DNA of 24,719 bases, taken from Candidatus Lindowbacteria bacterium RIFCSPLOWO2_12_FULL_62_27. Its GTDB lineage: Bacteria > Lindowbacteria > 2-12-FULL-62-27. Below, piece by piece: positions 8,025 through 15,568 of the stretch (the first letter of the stretch is position 1; each line of letters opens with the position of its first letter). Made by a program: the position numbers and the translations under genes. The stretch lies in NCBI GenBank assembly GCA_001784175.1, contig MFPR01000018.1:1-24719 (forward strand). The letters are read 5' to 3'. The notes under the pieces are model-generated. The model was given only the letters and a program-made list of their open reading frames with translations, searched no databases and was not told the origin of the DNA.

Positions 8025-9484
8025 TCACGGGCGCGAAACATTGGTGCGTTGCCGCATTCTCATTGATCTTCATCCTGCCGGCCCGCGCCCAGATGTCCGA
8101 GGAGGAGGCGCGGGTTCAGATGGTGGAGTCAGTCGAGGAGAAGCGCCACACGGAGGAGATGGCCGCCCACGCCCTGCGGTCGCGGCGCGACAAACGGGGG
8201 TGGCTCCTCGATTACGGCTATACCGCCGCCGTCTCGTACACCGCCTCCGACGACAACGACCGCAATCCCGCCGCGCAGGACGATCCCGACCATGTGTGGG
8301 ACAACGAATACAATCTCTTCGGCGTCGTCGCCAGCGTCGACCGGAAGGCCAAATTCTACGCGCGGGTCAAGACGCTCTATACCGACAACGCCAAGATATC
8401 GCCGACCACGCGCGAGTCGGACGTTGAGCAGATGAAAATCGACATGATGTATTTCGAGCGTTCCTTTCCGGGCCGCCGCATAAAGCATACGCTGACGGTG
8501 GGACGGCAATTTTACAAATTCGGCCGGGGGATCGCGTACGGCCTCATCGCCGACGGGGTCCTCTGGCGTTCCAAGGGCAGGAAACTCCTGGTCGACGCGG
8601 TCTTCATGCGCCAAAAGCCCGGCGACAACAATATCGACAACCTCGCGCCGGGGTCGGGCCGGACGAAGCGCTTGTTTTTCGGGACCGAATGTTCGTTCAA
8701 ATTCGCCGGGTGGCTCAAACTGGATCTCTTCCATCTGTGGAATGCGGATCGCAACACCGTCTCTCCCTACTCCACCGGCGCCGCCGGCCAGACGCAGCGC
8801 AGCGAGTTCCATTCCCGGTATTACGGGGTCGGATTCGAAGGGACATTTTTCACGAAACTCAATTACTGGTCCGAATACATTCTCGTGCGCGGCAAGACCT
8901 ACAATGCCGCCACCGCCGCGCAGCCCGTGGCCGCCCAAGTCGGCGTCGACGCCGACGCGCTCGACGTGGGCCTCCGCTATCTCTTCGGCGGCGACCTCGT
9001 CCCCGCGCTGTTCGCCGAATATGCCTTCGGGAGCGGCGACGCCGACCGCGTCAGCAACGTCACCTCCTCGCGGGACGGATCGTCCTTTGGCAAGGACAGC
9101 GTGTTCCGGTCCTTCGGCGGCCTGACGATGGGCAACGCCCTGGCGCCAAGCCTTGCCAACATCCGCATCTTAAAAGCCGGAACCAGCTTCAAACCCCTCG
9201 GGCGGTGGGGCGCGTCCCGATGGAACGACATGACGCTGAATCTGACCGGCTACACCTATCGGTCGGACGCGGGCGGCCCGACCTCGGACGCGGCGATTTT
9301 CCCGACCGGGGATTCGAAATCGTCGGACGACATCGGCGACGAGTACGACGTTTCCCTGTCCTGGAAAATGTTCAACGACATGAATTATCAGTTCAAATTC
9401 GGATCCTTCCTCCCCGGCCCCGCCTACGGCTCTTTGCGGGGCCATGAAACATACATGAAACTGAAAGTGTCCCTGGATCTATGA
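8021..9484 (+). CDS. Outer-membrane beta-barrel protein, alginate-export/porin-like
   Basis: A GTG start at 8021 overlaps the upstream TGA by four bases (GTGA) and gives a clear signal peptide with cleavage near residue 23 (LPARA|Q); starts further upstream would put that segment inside the protein. The 487-residue product has a charged, probably helical stretch at about 25-60 (EEEARVQMVESVEEKRHTEEM). Amphipathic strands with aromatic ends follow to the C-terminus, as in a 16-18-strand outer-membrane barrel. Strings such as TVGRQFYKFGRGIAYG and GLRYLFGGDLVPALFAEYAFGSGD are typical of alginate-export-like (AlgE-type) barrels. Substrate is unknown. Overlap with the giant surface protein suggests translational coupling, so it may act as that protein's outer-membrane partner or conduit; this is inference. 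Confidence 0.8.
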   Translation: MITGAKHWCVAAFSLIFILPARAQMSEEEARVQMVESVEEKRHTEEMAAHALRSRRDKRGWLLDYGYTAAVSYTASDDNDRNPAAQDDPDHVWDNEYNLFGVVASVDRKAKFYARVKTLYTDNAKISPTTRESDVEQMKIDMMYFERSFPGRRIKHTLTVGRQFYKFGRGIAYGLIADGVLWRSKGRKLLVDAVFMRQKPGDNNIDNLAPGSGRTKRLFFGTECSFKFAGWLKLDLFHLWNADRNTVSPYSTGAAGQTQRSEFHSRYYGVGFEGTFFTKLNYWSEYILVRGKTYNAATAAQPVAAQVGVDADALDVGLRYLFGGDLVPALFAEYAFGSGDADRVSNVTSSRDGSSFGKDSVFRSFGGLTMGNALAPSLANIRILKAGTSFKPLGRWGASRWNDMTLNLTGYTYRSDAGGPTSDAAIFPTGDSKSSDDIGDEYDVSLSWKMFNDMNYQFKFGSFLPGPAYGSLRGHETYMKLKVSLDL

Positions 9485-9984
9485 ACCGTCGAGGTCGTTT
9501 CGTGTTCGTTCGTGTCTGTTTGTGTCTGTTCGTTTCCCATCTTTTATCTTTTCCGGTCCAGGCCGGCTCCGAAAACGACTACTTCCGCGCGCTCGTCAAG
9601 AAACCGATCGCGACGAAGGAAGACCTTGCCCGGGTCGTCGCGCGGTTCAAGGGATACCGGGGACCCGCCTCAGGCGATGTGGCGCCGGAACTCCAGTATC
9701 TTCTCGATCACGGCGTCCAGTTCCGCAAGAACGCGATGCGCGTCATCCGCGAGCCCGTGACCAAGGCCGACGCCGTGCTGCTCTTTCTGAACGCGATGGA
9801 CGCCGCCGCCGACCAGCGCGGGGTCATGGGCCGGCTGTTCCCGCGGAGTCTGCGGTTCGCCGCGCGGGACGGCAAAGCCCAGAGACTTCTGCCCGCCGAC
9901 AGCTACATACGCGAATACCTGAGCGGCGCCGAGCTTCTCGCGATGCTCGGCCGGGCGATCGAGCAGAGGGAGAAAAAGCGATGA
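9481..9984 (+). CDS. Small exported protein of unknown function
   Basis: 167 residues. The ATG at 9481 overlaps the upstream TGA (ATGA). Residues 1-28 form a signal peptide (FVFVRVCLCLFV core, cleavage after VQA). The mature part looks mainly helical, with strings KKPIATKEDLARVVARFKGY, APELQYLLDHGVQF and REPVTKADAVLLFLNAMDAA, and a basic end (EQREKKR). I recognise no family or catalytic motif. It has no obvious lipobox, so a soluble periplasmic protein is likely. It is sandwiched between the barrel gene and the FecR-domain gene with 4-base overlaps on both sides, so its product is probably made together with them. Confidence 0.8.
   Translation: MNRRGRFVFVRVCLCLFVSHLLSFPVQAGSENDYFRALVKKPIATKEDLARVVARFKGYRGPASGDVAPELQYLLDHGVQFRKNAMRVIREPVTKADAVLLFLNAMDAAADQRGVMGRLFPRSLRFAARDGKAQRLLPADSYIREYLSGAELLAMLGRAIEQREKKR
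9501..9530 (+). repeat. Three tandem decamers within a signal-peptide coding region
   Basis: Three consecutive 10-base units (CGTGTTCGTT, CGTGTCTGTT, TGTGTCTGTT) encode the hydrophobic core of the signal peptide of the gene at 9481. Because the period is not a multiple of three, each unit is read in a different frame. Confidence 0.7.
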
Positions 9985-11240
9985 AGACACAATCGTTCAT
10001 TGTTGCATTGCTGTATTGCTGCGTTCTCAACCTCCTGCCGGTTTTTGCCGCGGAGCAGAAATCGGCGATGACCGGCACGATCACCGAGGTGTCGGGCACA
10101 GTCGAGATTTTAAAGCGGGGGGAGTCGGCCTGGCGGAGCGTCGTTCCGAAAATGAAAGTCGGATCAGGCGATCAGATCAACGCCGGGGTCGACGGGCGCG
10201 CGGTCCTGACGTTCGAAAACAGCGTCACCGAAATAAAACCTGTCACGCTCTTCACCGTCGGCCGAGCCATCGAGGGCGACCAGGAGTATCAGACCGAAAT
10301 GTTTTTGCAGCTCGGCAAGGTCATATCGACGGTGGACAAAAACAGCGGCAAACGCAACAAATTCACGATCACCACGCCCACCGCCGTCGCCGGCGTCCGC
10401 GGCACCCAGCAGGAGGTGAGTTTCGGCGAAGGATTCGGCACGGAGACGAGATTTGAAAACGGGGAGGGGTTTATGGCCCCTGTTCAGATCGAAAAACTTC
10501 CGCCGGCCATCCAGATGGCGCTGGGTGTGGCGCCGGCCGTACTGGCTCAAGTTGCGCCAGGCGCTCCCGGTCGAGGACCGGAAGGGGCGCCTCCACCGGG
10601 CGCGGCCGGCCGCGGGCCTGAAGCCGCGCCGCCGCCCGGCGCCGCGCCTCCGCCGGCCGCCGCGCCCGGGCCGGAAGCGGCGCCTCCGGAGCCGGCCGGA
10701 GGCGCTGTCCCGGCCGGCGTCGGAGACGCCGGCACTTGGGGCGCCGGAGGCGCTGTCCCGGCCGAAGCCGTCTCCGCGGCGCTCGACCTTTGGCTTCAAT
10801 CCTCTTTTGACGTCGTGGTCGGGGCTGCTCCTGAACCGGAGCCGGTGGCCGCCGGCGCGCCGGAAGCGGCGGCGCCGGAGGCCGAGGCGGCGGCCGCAGC
10901 GCTTGACCTGTCCGTCATTGCCGGCGAAGTGATCACCGTGGGGGATGGTCTAGAAGCCTCGATCGGCGACCCGGTGAGCATCGAAGGCGTCGTCACGCCG
11001 GACGCGATCCTGCAGATCGAGTCGGTCACCGATGTCACGACCGCTTCCGCTTCCGAAGCCGAGCAGGAAGCCGCGCTGTCGACCACGGAAGTGATCGACG
11101 CGCCGCCGTCCGTCATCTCCGTTCAGGAATCGACTTCCGACCAGTCGACACAGACTCTTTTGAAGGAAGCCGTCACGGAAGGCGGGGGCGGGACGCCCGA
11201 GGAAGTCGACGCGTTTGGGTTGCCTCTGCCACCGCCCTGA
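9981..11240 (+). CDS. Exported FecR-domain protein with Ala/Pro-rich tail
   Basis: 419 residues from the ATG at 9981, which overlaps the upstream stop (ATGA). This start gives a signal peptide (to about residue 24, VFAA|EQ); the frame is open further upstream, but that sequence lacks protein-like character. Residues 30-160 form a FecR-type beta domain (GTITEVSGTVEILKRG, VGSGDQINAGVDGRAVLTF, and the hallmark TTPTAVAGVRGT at 131-142). About 183-310 is Ala/Pro/Gly-rich low complexity, followed by an acidic, Ser/Thr-rich end. Classical FecR is an inner-membrane anti-sigma regulator. Here there is an N-terminal signal peptide, no cytoplasmic helical domain and no sigma-factor gene nearby, so a structural periplasmic or surface role is more likely. 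Last gene of the plus cluster. Confidence 0.82.
   Translation: MKTQSFIVALLYCCVLNLLPVFAAEQKSAMTGTITEVSGTVEILKRGESAWRSVVPKMKVGSGDQINAGVDGRAVLTFENSVTEIKPVTLFTVGRAIEGDQEYQTEMFLQLGKVISTVDKNSGKRNKFTITTPTAVAGVRGTQQEVSFGEGFGTETRFENGEGFMAPVQIEKLPPAIQMALGVAPAVLAQVAPGAPGRGPEGAPPPGAAGRGPEAAPPPGAAPPPAAAPGPEAAPPEPAGGAVPAGVGDAGTWGAGGAVPAEAVSAALDLWLQSSFDVVVGAAPEPEPVAAGAPEAAAPEAEAAAAALDLSVIAGEVITVGDGLEASIGDPVSIEGVVTPDAILQIESVTDVTTASASEAEQEAALSTTEVIDAPPSVISVQESTSDQSTQTLLKEAVTEGGGGTPEEVDAFGLPLPPP
10695..10764 (+). repeat. 22-base direct repeat in the Ala/Pro-rich region
   Basis: A 22-base string (gccggaggcgctgtcc then cggccg) occurs at 10695-10716 and again at 10743-10764. Both copies are in the same frame and encode AGGAVPA within the FecR-domain protein. 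The 48-base period is a multiple of three, so copy number could change without a frameshift. Confidence 0.8.
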
Positions 11241-11249
11241 CCGTCAGGG
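11235..11249. terminator. Hairpin formed by two convergent stop codons
   Basis: CCCTGA (11235-11240), loop CCG, TCAGGG (11244-11249) form a perfect 6-bp stem; with one bulged base it can extend by two more pairs. The plus-strand TGA (11238-11240) and the minus-strand TGA (complement of 11244-11246) are the two halves of the stem. There is no U-tract on either side, so a bidirectional terminator is only a suggestion. Confidence 0.45.
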
Positions 11250-12512
11250 GCGCGGGGCGAGGTAGGAGAAGGATTCTCGGATGGCGGAGTTTTCGGCGTC
11301 GGCCGGGATGTGGATTTCCCTCGAAAACATGCGGATCGTGTTGCCCGAAGGGTAGTAGGCGCGGATGGGATGGGGGATGTCTCTCGCCCACGCCTGGATG
11401 CGCTGGAAGAGGAGGACCGGTTTTTCTTTGCTGAGGCTGACGGCGATCTCGCCGACCGAGAGGGCGCCGGCGTCTGGCTGGACGTTGTCTTTCTGGAAGA
11501 TGAGATAGCGGTAAGGGACGGCGCGTGACATGGCGAGGGGTTTGAGGAGCGCGACCTGGTTGTTTTCGAGCGAGAGGACGATGGCGGGGTCGCGGGCGCC
11601 TTCGAGGAAACCGTCGTAATTATCGATCGGCGGGAATTCGAAATTGCCGAAGGAGTCGGTGACGGTGACGGCGAGAAGCGCCGCTTCGATGGCAGGGTCG
11701 TAGGGATCGAAAAAGCCGACCTCCTTTTCATACATCCGGACTTCCATCCCCGCCAAGCCTTGTTCCTGATACTTGACGCGCCCGCGGGCGACCATGACCG
11801 GGCGGGCCTCCGGGAGGGGCACGCGCTTGGAGAGCGGGACGAGCCGGACCTCGATGGGCCTTTCGGGCGGCGGCGGGGGCGGTGGGGGCGGCGGGGGCGG
11901 CGCTTCTACTACTTCGACCGGAGGAGGAGGAGGCGGGGGCGGCGGGATTTCCTCGACGGGCACGAGCGCGAGCGATATCTGGCCGGGCCGGACGACGATC
12001 GAATCGGCGACCGCCCGCTCCATGCCCTCGGCCGTCAGGGCCATGCGGTAGAGGCCGTCGGGGAGCATGACTTCGACATACTGGTCTTTGAGTATTTTTT
12101 TCAGGAAGATTTCCTGCGGCTGCAGCGCGGGGTCCGTTCGGGAGAGAAATTCAAGGCGAAGATTTTCGATCTGAGATTTGCGAGTCAGGAAATAGAGGAG
12201 CAGGCCCGTCCGGACGATCGACACCGTCGGGACTTCGCCTTCGGGCCGGAGGGCGTAATCGGTGTCGTAGGCGGAGACGTCGAGGGGCATCACGGGCACG
12301 GTGACTTCCTCGACCACGCGTTTTTTCAGCTTCATTTTCACCAGGTCCTCCTTACGCATCGGCGCGAGAAGGTCGAAGACTTCGCGGCGGAACCGGTAGC
12401 TTTCCTTGCCGTAGACCGTGATGACGTCCATTTCGAGCTGTTCGGACCGTGCGGGAGAAGGAAGAGCCAACAGGAACCCAAGACAAACCGATAACACACA
12501 GAACACGAACAT
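11244..12512 (-). CDS. Secreted proline-rich protein with TonB-box-like N-terminus and carboxypeptidase-regulatory-like domain
   Basis: 422 residues from the ATG at 12512, five bases after the upstream TPR gene's stop. The frame is open to 12857, but only this start yields a signal peptide (cleavage near ARS|EQ, residue 23). The mature start reads EMDVITVYGK (27-36), close to TonB-box strings such as DTIVVTA. Residues 37-185 are an uncharacterised alpha/beta region (RFRREVFDLLAPMRKEDLV, QYVEVMLPDGLYRMAL). Two polyproline runs of 9 and 12 (190-198, 205-216) form a rigid linker. Then comes a beta-sandwich like carboxypeptidase regulatory domains (RGRVKYQEQGLAGMEVRMYEK, TDSFGNFEFPP). There is no barrel, so it is not a classical TonB-dependent receptor. 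Last gene of the tonB cluster; a periplasmic or outer-membrane partner of TonB is plausible but unproven. Confidence 0.78.
   Translation of the reverse strand: MFVFCVLSVCLGFLLALPSPARSEQLEMDVITVYGKESYRFRREVFDLLAPMRKEDLVKMKLKKRVVEEVTVPVMPLDVSAYDTDYALRPEGEVPTVSIVRTGLLLYFLTRKSQIENLRLEFLSRTDPALQPQEIFLKKILKDQYVEVMLPDGLYRMALTAEGMERAVADSIVVRPGQISLALVPVEEIPPPPPPPPPVEVVEAPPPPPPPPPPPPERPIEVRLVPLSKRVPLPEARPVMVARGRVKYQEQGLAGMEVRMYEKEVGFFDPYDPAIEAALLAVTVTDSFGNFEFPPIDNYDGFLEGARDPAIVLSLENNQVALLKPLAMSRAVPYRYLIFQKDNVQPDAGALSVGEIAVSLSKEKPVLLFQRIQAWARDIPHPIRAYYPSGNTIRMFSREIHIPADAENSAIRESFSYLAPRP
11865..11945 (-). repeat. Two polyproline-coding tracts
   Basis: On the minus strand 11919-11945 encodes nine prolines and 11865-11900 encodes twelve, separated by VEVVEA. 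The codons are nearly all CCG/CCC/CCT, so the DNA is a C-rich slippage-prone tract. Unit changes of three bases would alter linker length without a frameshift. Efficient translation would need EF-P. Confidence 0.85.
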
Positions 12513-12517
12513 TCGGG

Positions 12518-15500
12518 TCACTGGGGTTTGCCCAGGAATTTTTTGGCGTCGGGAACGAAGCGGCATTTGGGGAATTTGACGATGAGTTTTTCCAGCAGTT
12601 GTTTGGCCTTGTCGGGGTCGGACTTGGCGAGGGCCGTGGCGGCGACGTAGAGGGCCTCGGGGGCGATTTCGGGGTCGCGGGCGATGTAGCCGAGTTTTTC
12701 GCAGTACCGCGCGGCCATGGAGGAGCCGGTCTGGGCGAGGGCCTTGCAGTAGACGAGGCGGTCCAGCTCGCGGGGGCTTTCGGAGAGCCTTGTGCCGAGG
12801 GCGATGGCGCGGGACCAGAGGCCGACTTCCTCGATAAGGATCACGAAATTTTTCCACGCCTCCTCCTGAAAGTCACCCGGGCCCAGCTCAAGGAGAGACT
12901 CAAAATGTTCGGCGGCCTTCTTCTTCCGCCCCAGATGGTACTGGGCCATGCCAAGGTAATAATGCTTGCTCGCCACCATCGCCGAATCGGCGATGGGGGT
13001 GAAGAACAGCACGGCCGCCTCGTATTGTTTGAGGTGGAATGATGCGAGGCCCGAGCGATATCGCGCGTAATCGGCGAGGTTGTCGGCCTCCGGGAGGAAT
13101 GCCTTGTAATGGACGAGCGCATCGGCATAGCGGCCGATTTCGTAGAGGCTTTCGGCGGCCATGAACCGGAGCCGCGCGACGTTTTTGGAAATCCTGCCCA
13201 TGTTTTTGATCGCAAGATTGGCGGCCTCTTCGTAGCGTTGCGCGCCGTAGGCGTCCTCGACGAGGAGGAGGACGATTTCGGCCGCGTAGGAGGATTTGGG
13301 GAATTCAGCGAGGAGGGACCGGAAGGTTTCCTGCGCGCGCTGTTTCCGGCCGAGTTTGTGGAGGGACCAGCCAAGCCCGTAGAGGGCCTGCATGCGAGTT
13401 TCAGCGGGGAGCGAGGGAATGGCGATGAGTTTTTCATACCAGTCGGCGGCCGAATCATACTGCTGCTGCGAGAAGAGCCGGTTGGCCTGGGCCTCGAAGG
13501 CGGCGGATCGGTCGATGGCGCCCTCGATCTGCTGGATTTCGGAGACATCGGCGGCGGGCGCCATGCGGATGAGCCAGACCCGGGCCTTGTCGCGATAGGC
13601 GGCGGGCGAGCGGGGGTTGGTGGCGATGCTGCGGAGGATTTCGACGAGTTCCTGTCGGGGCGCGTTTTCGACTTTCATGAGCGCCGCGGCAAGCTCAAAC
13701 CGGATTTCGATGTTATCGGGGTCGCGCAACTGCGCTTTGCGGAGCCGCGAGGCCGCCTCGACGAAATTTCCCTGCTTGTAGGCGATGTTCCCGAGGAGCC
13801 CGTCGATGTTGATACCGACGGCCGATCCGGACTGAGAGGCGGCCGCCTGCTCGAAATAGGTCTTGGCCTCCTCGAGCTGACCGAGTTCGTAGTGGACCGC
13901 GCCAATTTCGAGGGAATAGAGATCGGGCCGGCGGAGTTTTTTGAAATAGGAAAGGGCCTTCTGCGCCTGCTTCAGATAGAGGCAGGCGCGGCCGACGATG
14001 GAGAGGATCTGGTCGTTGTCGGCGATCGGATCGAGAAGTTCGACGGCGCGGGCGTAATCGCCGCTGTTGAAATAGAGGATGCCCATGTTGCGCGTGATCT
14101 TGTCGCGGTCGGCCGACTCTTTACGCGCGCGCTCATAAAAGGCGATGGCGTCTTCGGTTCGGCCAAGGTTGATCGCGCACTGCGCCATGGCGTGGCTGAC
14201 GTCGGCCTCGGCCGCAGCGTCCTCCGGTTTTTTCGGGCCGGAAAGCCATGCCTGGAAATACTTGAGCGCGTCTTCGAACTGCTCCTGCGCGTAGGCGCTC
14301 CAGGCGAGGCCGGCGTGGGCCGCGCGTTTTTCAGCGGGTGCGGCGGAGGCCGAGAGGACCTGGGCATAGGCGCGGGACGCGTCGGGGTAGCTGCCGAGGG
14401 CGTAGAAGCTTTCGGCGAGCATGAGCCACTCACGGCGGTCTTTGGGCTGTCCGAGGAGCGCGACGACCGCCGAGTATTCTTTTTTTCGGTACGCGGAGAG
14501 GACGCGGTACTGGCGGAGCTGGTCGGGCGACCCGGCGTCTCCGAGTTTTTCGAGGTTGGCGATGAGCCGGTCGAGGTCGGCCTTGTTGTCGGCCGAATCG
14601 ATCTGGACGATGAGCGCGAGGGCGCGTTTTCGGAGTTCCTCGTTGGGCCGCATCTGGAGGATGGCCGAGAGACTTTTTTTGGCCTCGTCGGCGTTGCCGG
14701 TGCGGAGGAGCGCCTGCGCGAGGAAATAGAGGGCGTCCTCGGTGTAGGCGCCTTCTTTGTCGGCGATCGGTTTAAAGGATTCCACCGCCTGCGCGAAATT
14801 TCCGGCGCGGTAGTCGGCGAGCGCGAGTTTGAACCGCGCGACCTCGTTGCCGGGCTGGGTCTGGAGGAACTGGGAGAACGCGTCGCGCGCGCCGGCCCAT
14901 GCGCCGGTCTGAAAGCGGCACTCGCCGATCCAGAGGAGGAAGTTTTCGTCCTTCTGGTAGGTATAGAGTTCCTCGAAGACGGGCAGGGCGCGGTCGAATC
15001 GCTGTTCCTTCAAATAGAAATTCGCGAGGATGGATTTCAGGCTCCAGACGTAGGGACTGCCCGGGGATGCCTTCTGGTAGGCGTCGAGGAGTTCCTCGGC
15101 GCGGGTGAACTGCCGGAGCCGGAGCGCGGACTGGATCCAGGAAAGATAGACCTGGTCACGGGAGGCGGACGCGGGGAATTTCCGGGAGAAGCTCTCGGCG
15201 AGTTCGAGGACGCGTTCGAATCGTCCCACGGTATAGTGGACGCCCATGAGTTTGACGTAGGCGTCCTCGACGCGCGAGAAGGCGGGATGATCGGAGATGA
15301 TTTTCTGATAAATCTCGGAGGCCTGCGAGTATTCGCGCAGGTAGAAATGGCATTCGGCCATCCAGAAGAGGACATCGTCCTCCCATTCGGCGCCGGTGAG
15401 CGCCGGCTGGAGTCGTTTGAATTCGTCGAGGGCCTGGCGGTACTCGCCGTCGTTGAAGAGGGCGGCGGCGAACTGGAGGTCGTCGGCGACGGCGGCATGG

Positions 15501-15568
15501 GCGGGGCGGGCGAAGGAAGACAGGGCGGCGGTCAGACAGCAGATCAAGAGGAGAAATCTAGAAAACAT
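12518..15568 (-). CDS. Large periplasmic tetratricopeptide-repeat (TPR) protein
   Basis: 1016 residues with a signal peptide (MFSRFLLLICCLTAALSS, cleavage near AHA|AV at about residue 25). Nearly all the rest is TPR/Sel1-like helical pairs, roughly 20 or more, for example FNDGEYRQALDEFKRL, REYSQASEIYQKII, NLGRTEDAIAFYERA, GNFVEAASRLRKAQL and LGRKKKAAEHFESLL. No enzyme domain is seen. Its ATG lies inside the end of tonB (11-base overlap), and five bases separate it from the next gene. TPR proteins encoded with ExbB/ExbD/TonB or TolQ/TolR usually act as periplasmic scaffolds linking the motor to envelope partners (compare CpoB/YbgF beside Tol-Pal, and the TPR proteins of Myxococcus gliding complexes). 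Here the length is far greater than CpoB. Function beyond scaffolding cannot be read from the sequence. Confidence 0.9.
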   Translation of the reverse strand: MFSRFLLLICCLTAALSSFARPAHAAVADDLQFAAALFNDGEYRQALDEFKRLQPALTGAEWEDDVLFWMAECHFYLREYSQASEIYQKIISDHPAFSRVEDAYVKLMGVHYTVGRFERVLELAESFSRKFPASASRDQVYLSWIQSALRLRQFTRAEELLDAYQKASPGSPYVWSLKSILANFYLKEQRFDRALPVFEELYTYQKDENFLLWIGECRFQTGAWAGARDAFSQFLQTQPGNEVARFKLALADYRAGNFAQAVESFKPIADKEGAYTEDALYFLAQALLRTGNADEAKKSLSAILQMRPNEELRKRALALIVQIDSADNKADLDRLIANLEKLGDAGSPDQLRQYRVLSAYRKKEYSAVVALLGQPKDRREWLMLAESFYALGSYPDASRAYAQVLSASAAPAEKRAAHAGLAWSAYAQEQFEDALKYFQAWLSGPKKPEDAAAEADVSHAMAQCAINLGRTEDAIAFYERARKESADRDKITRNMGILYFNSGDYARAVELLDPIADNDQILSIVGRACLYLKQAQKALSYFKKLRRPDLYSLEIGAVHYELGQLEEAKTYFEQAAASQSGSAVGINIDGLLGNIAYKQGNFVEAASRLRKAQLRDPDNIEIRFELAAALMKVENAPRQELVEILRSIATNPRSPAAYRDKARVWLIRMAPAADVSEIQQIEGAIDRSAAFEAQANRLFSQQQYDSAADWYEKLIAIPSLPAETRMQALYGLGWSLHKLGRKQRAQETFRSLLAEFPKSSYAAEIVLLLVEDAYGAQRYEEAANLAIKNMGRISKNVARLRFMAAESLYEIGRYADALVHYKAFLPEADNLADYARYRSGLASFHLKQYEAAVLFFTPIADSAMVASKHYYLGMAQYHLGRKKKAAEHFESLLELGPGDFQEEAWKNFVILIEEVGLWSRAIALGTRLSESPRELDRLVYCKALAQTGSSMAARYCEKLGYIARDPEIAPEALYVAATALAKSDPDKAKQLLEKLIVKFPKCRFVPDAKKFLGKPQ

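Noticed and set aside
8021-9484. Classical TonB-dependent receptor
   Set aside because: The length is under 500 residues and no plug domain or TonB box is seen, so a porin or alginate-export-type barrel fits better.
9522-9980. Extended N-terminus for the FecR-domain protein
   Set aside because: It overlaps the small exported gene in another frame and is Arg-rich without protein character; the ATG at 9981 starts a signal peptide.
10399-10500. Possible frameshift after the FecR VRGT motif
   Set aside because: The sequence loses FecR similarity earlier than usual, but the frame continues to a sensible tail and stop, and no alternative frame restores the domain clearly.
11865-11945. Plus-strand Gly-rich peptide from the complementary frame
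   Set aside because: It is the complement of the polyproline tracts and has no start context or conserved sequence.
12513-12857. Extended N-terminus for the proline-rich protein, up to 12857
   Set aside because: The extension is Arg/Pro-rich shadow sequence inside the TPR gene; the ATG at 12512 gives a clean signal peptide.
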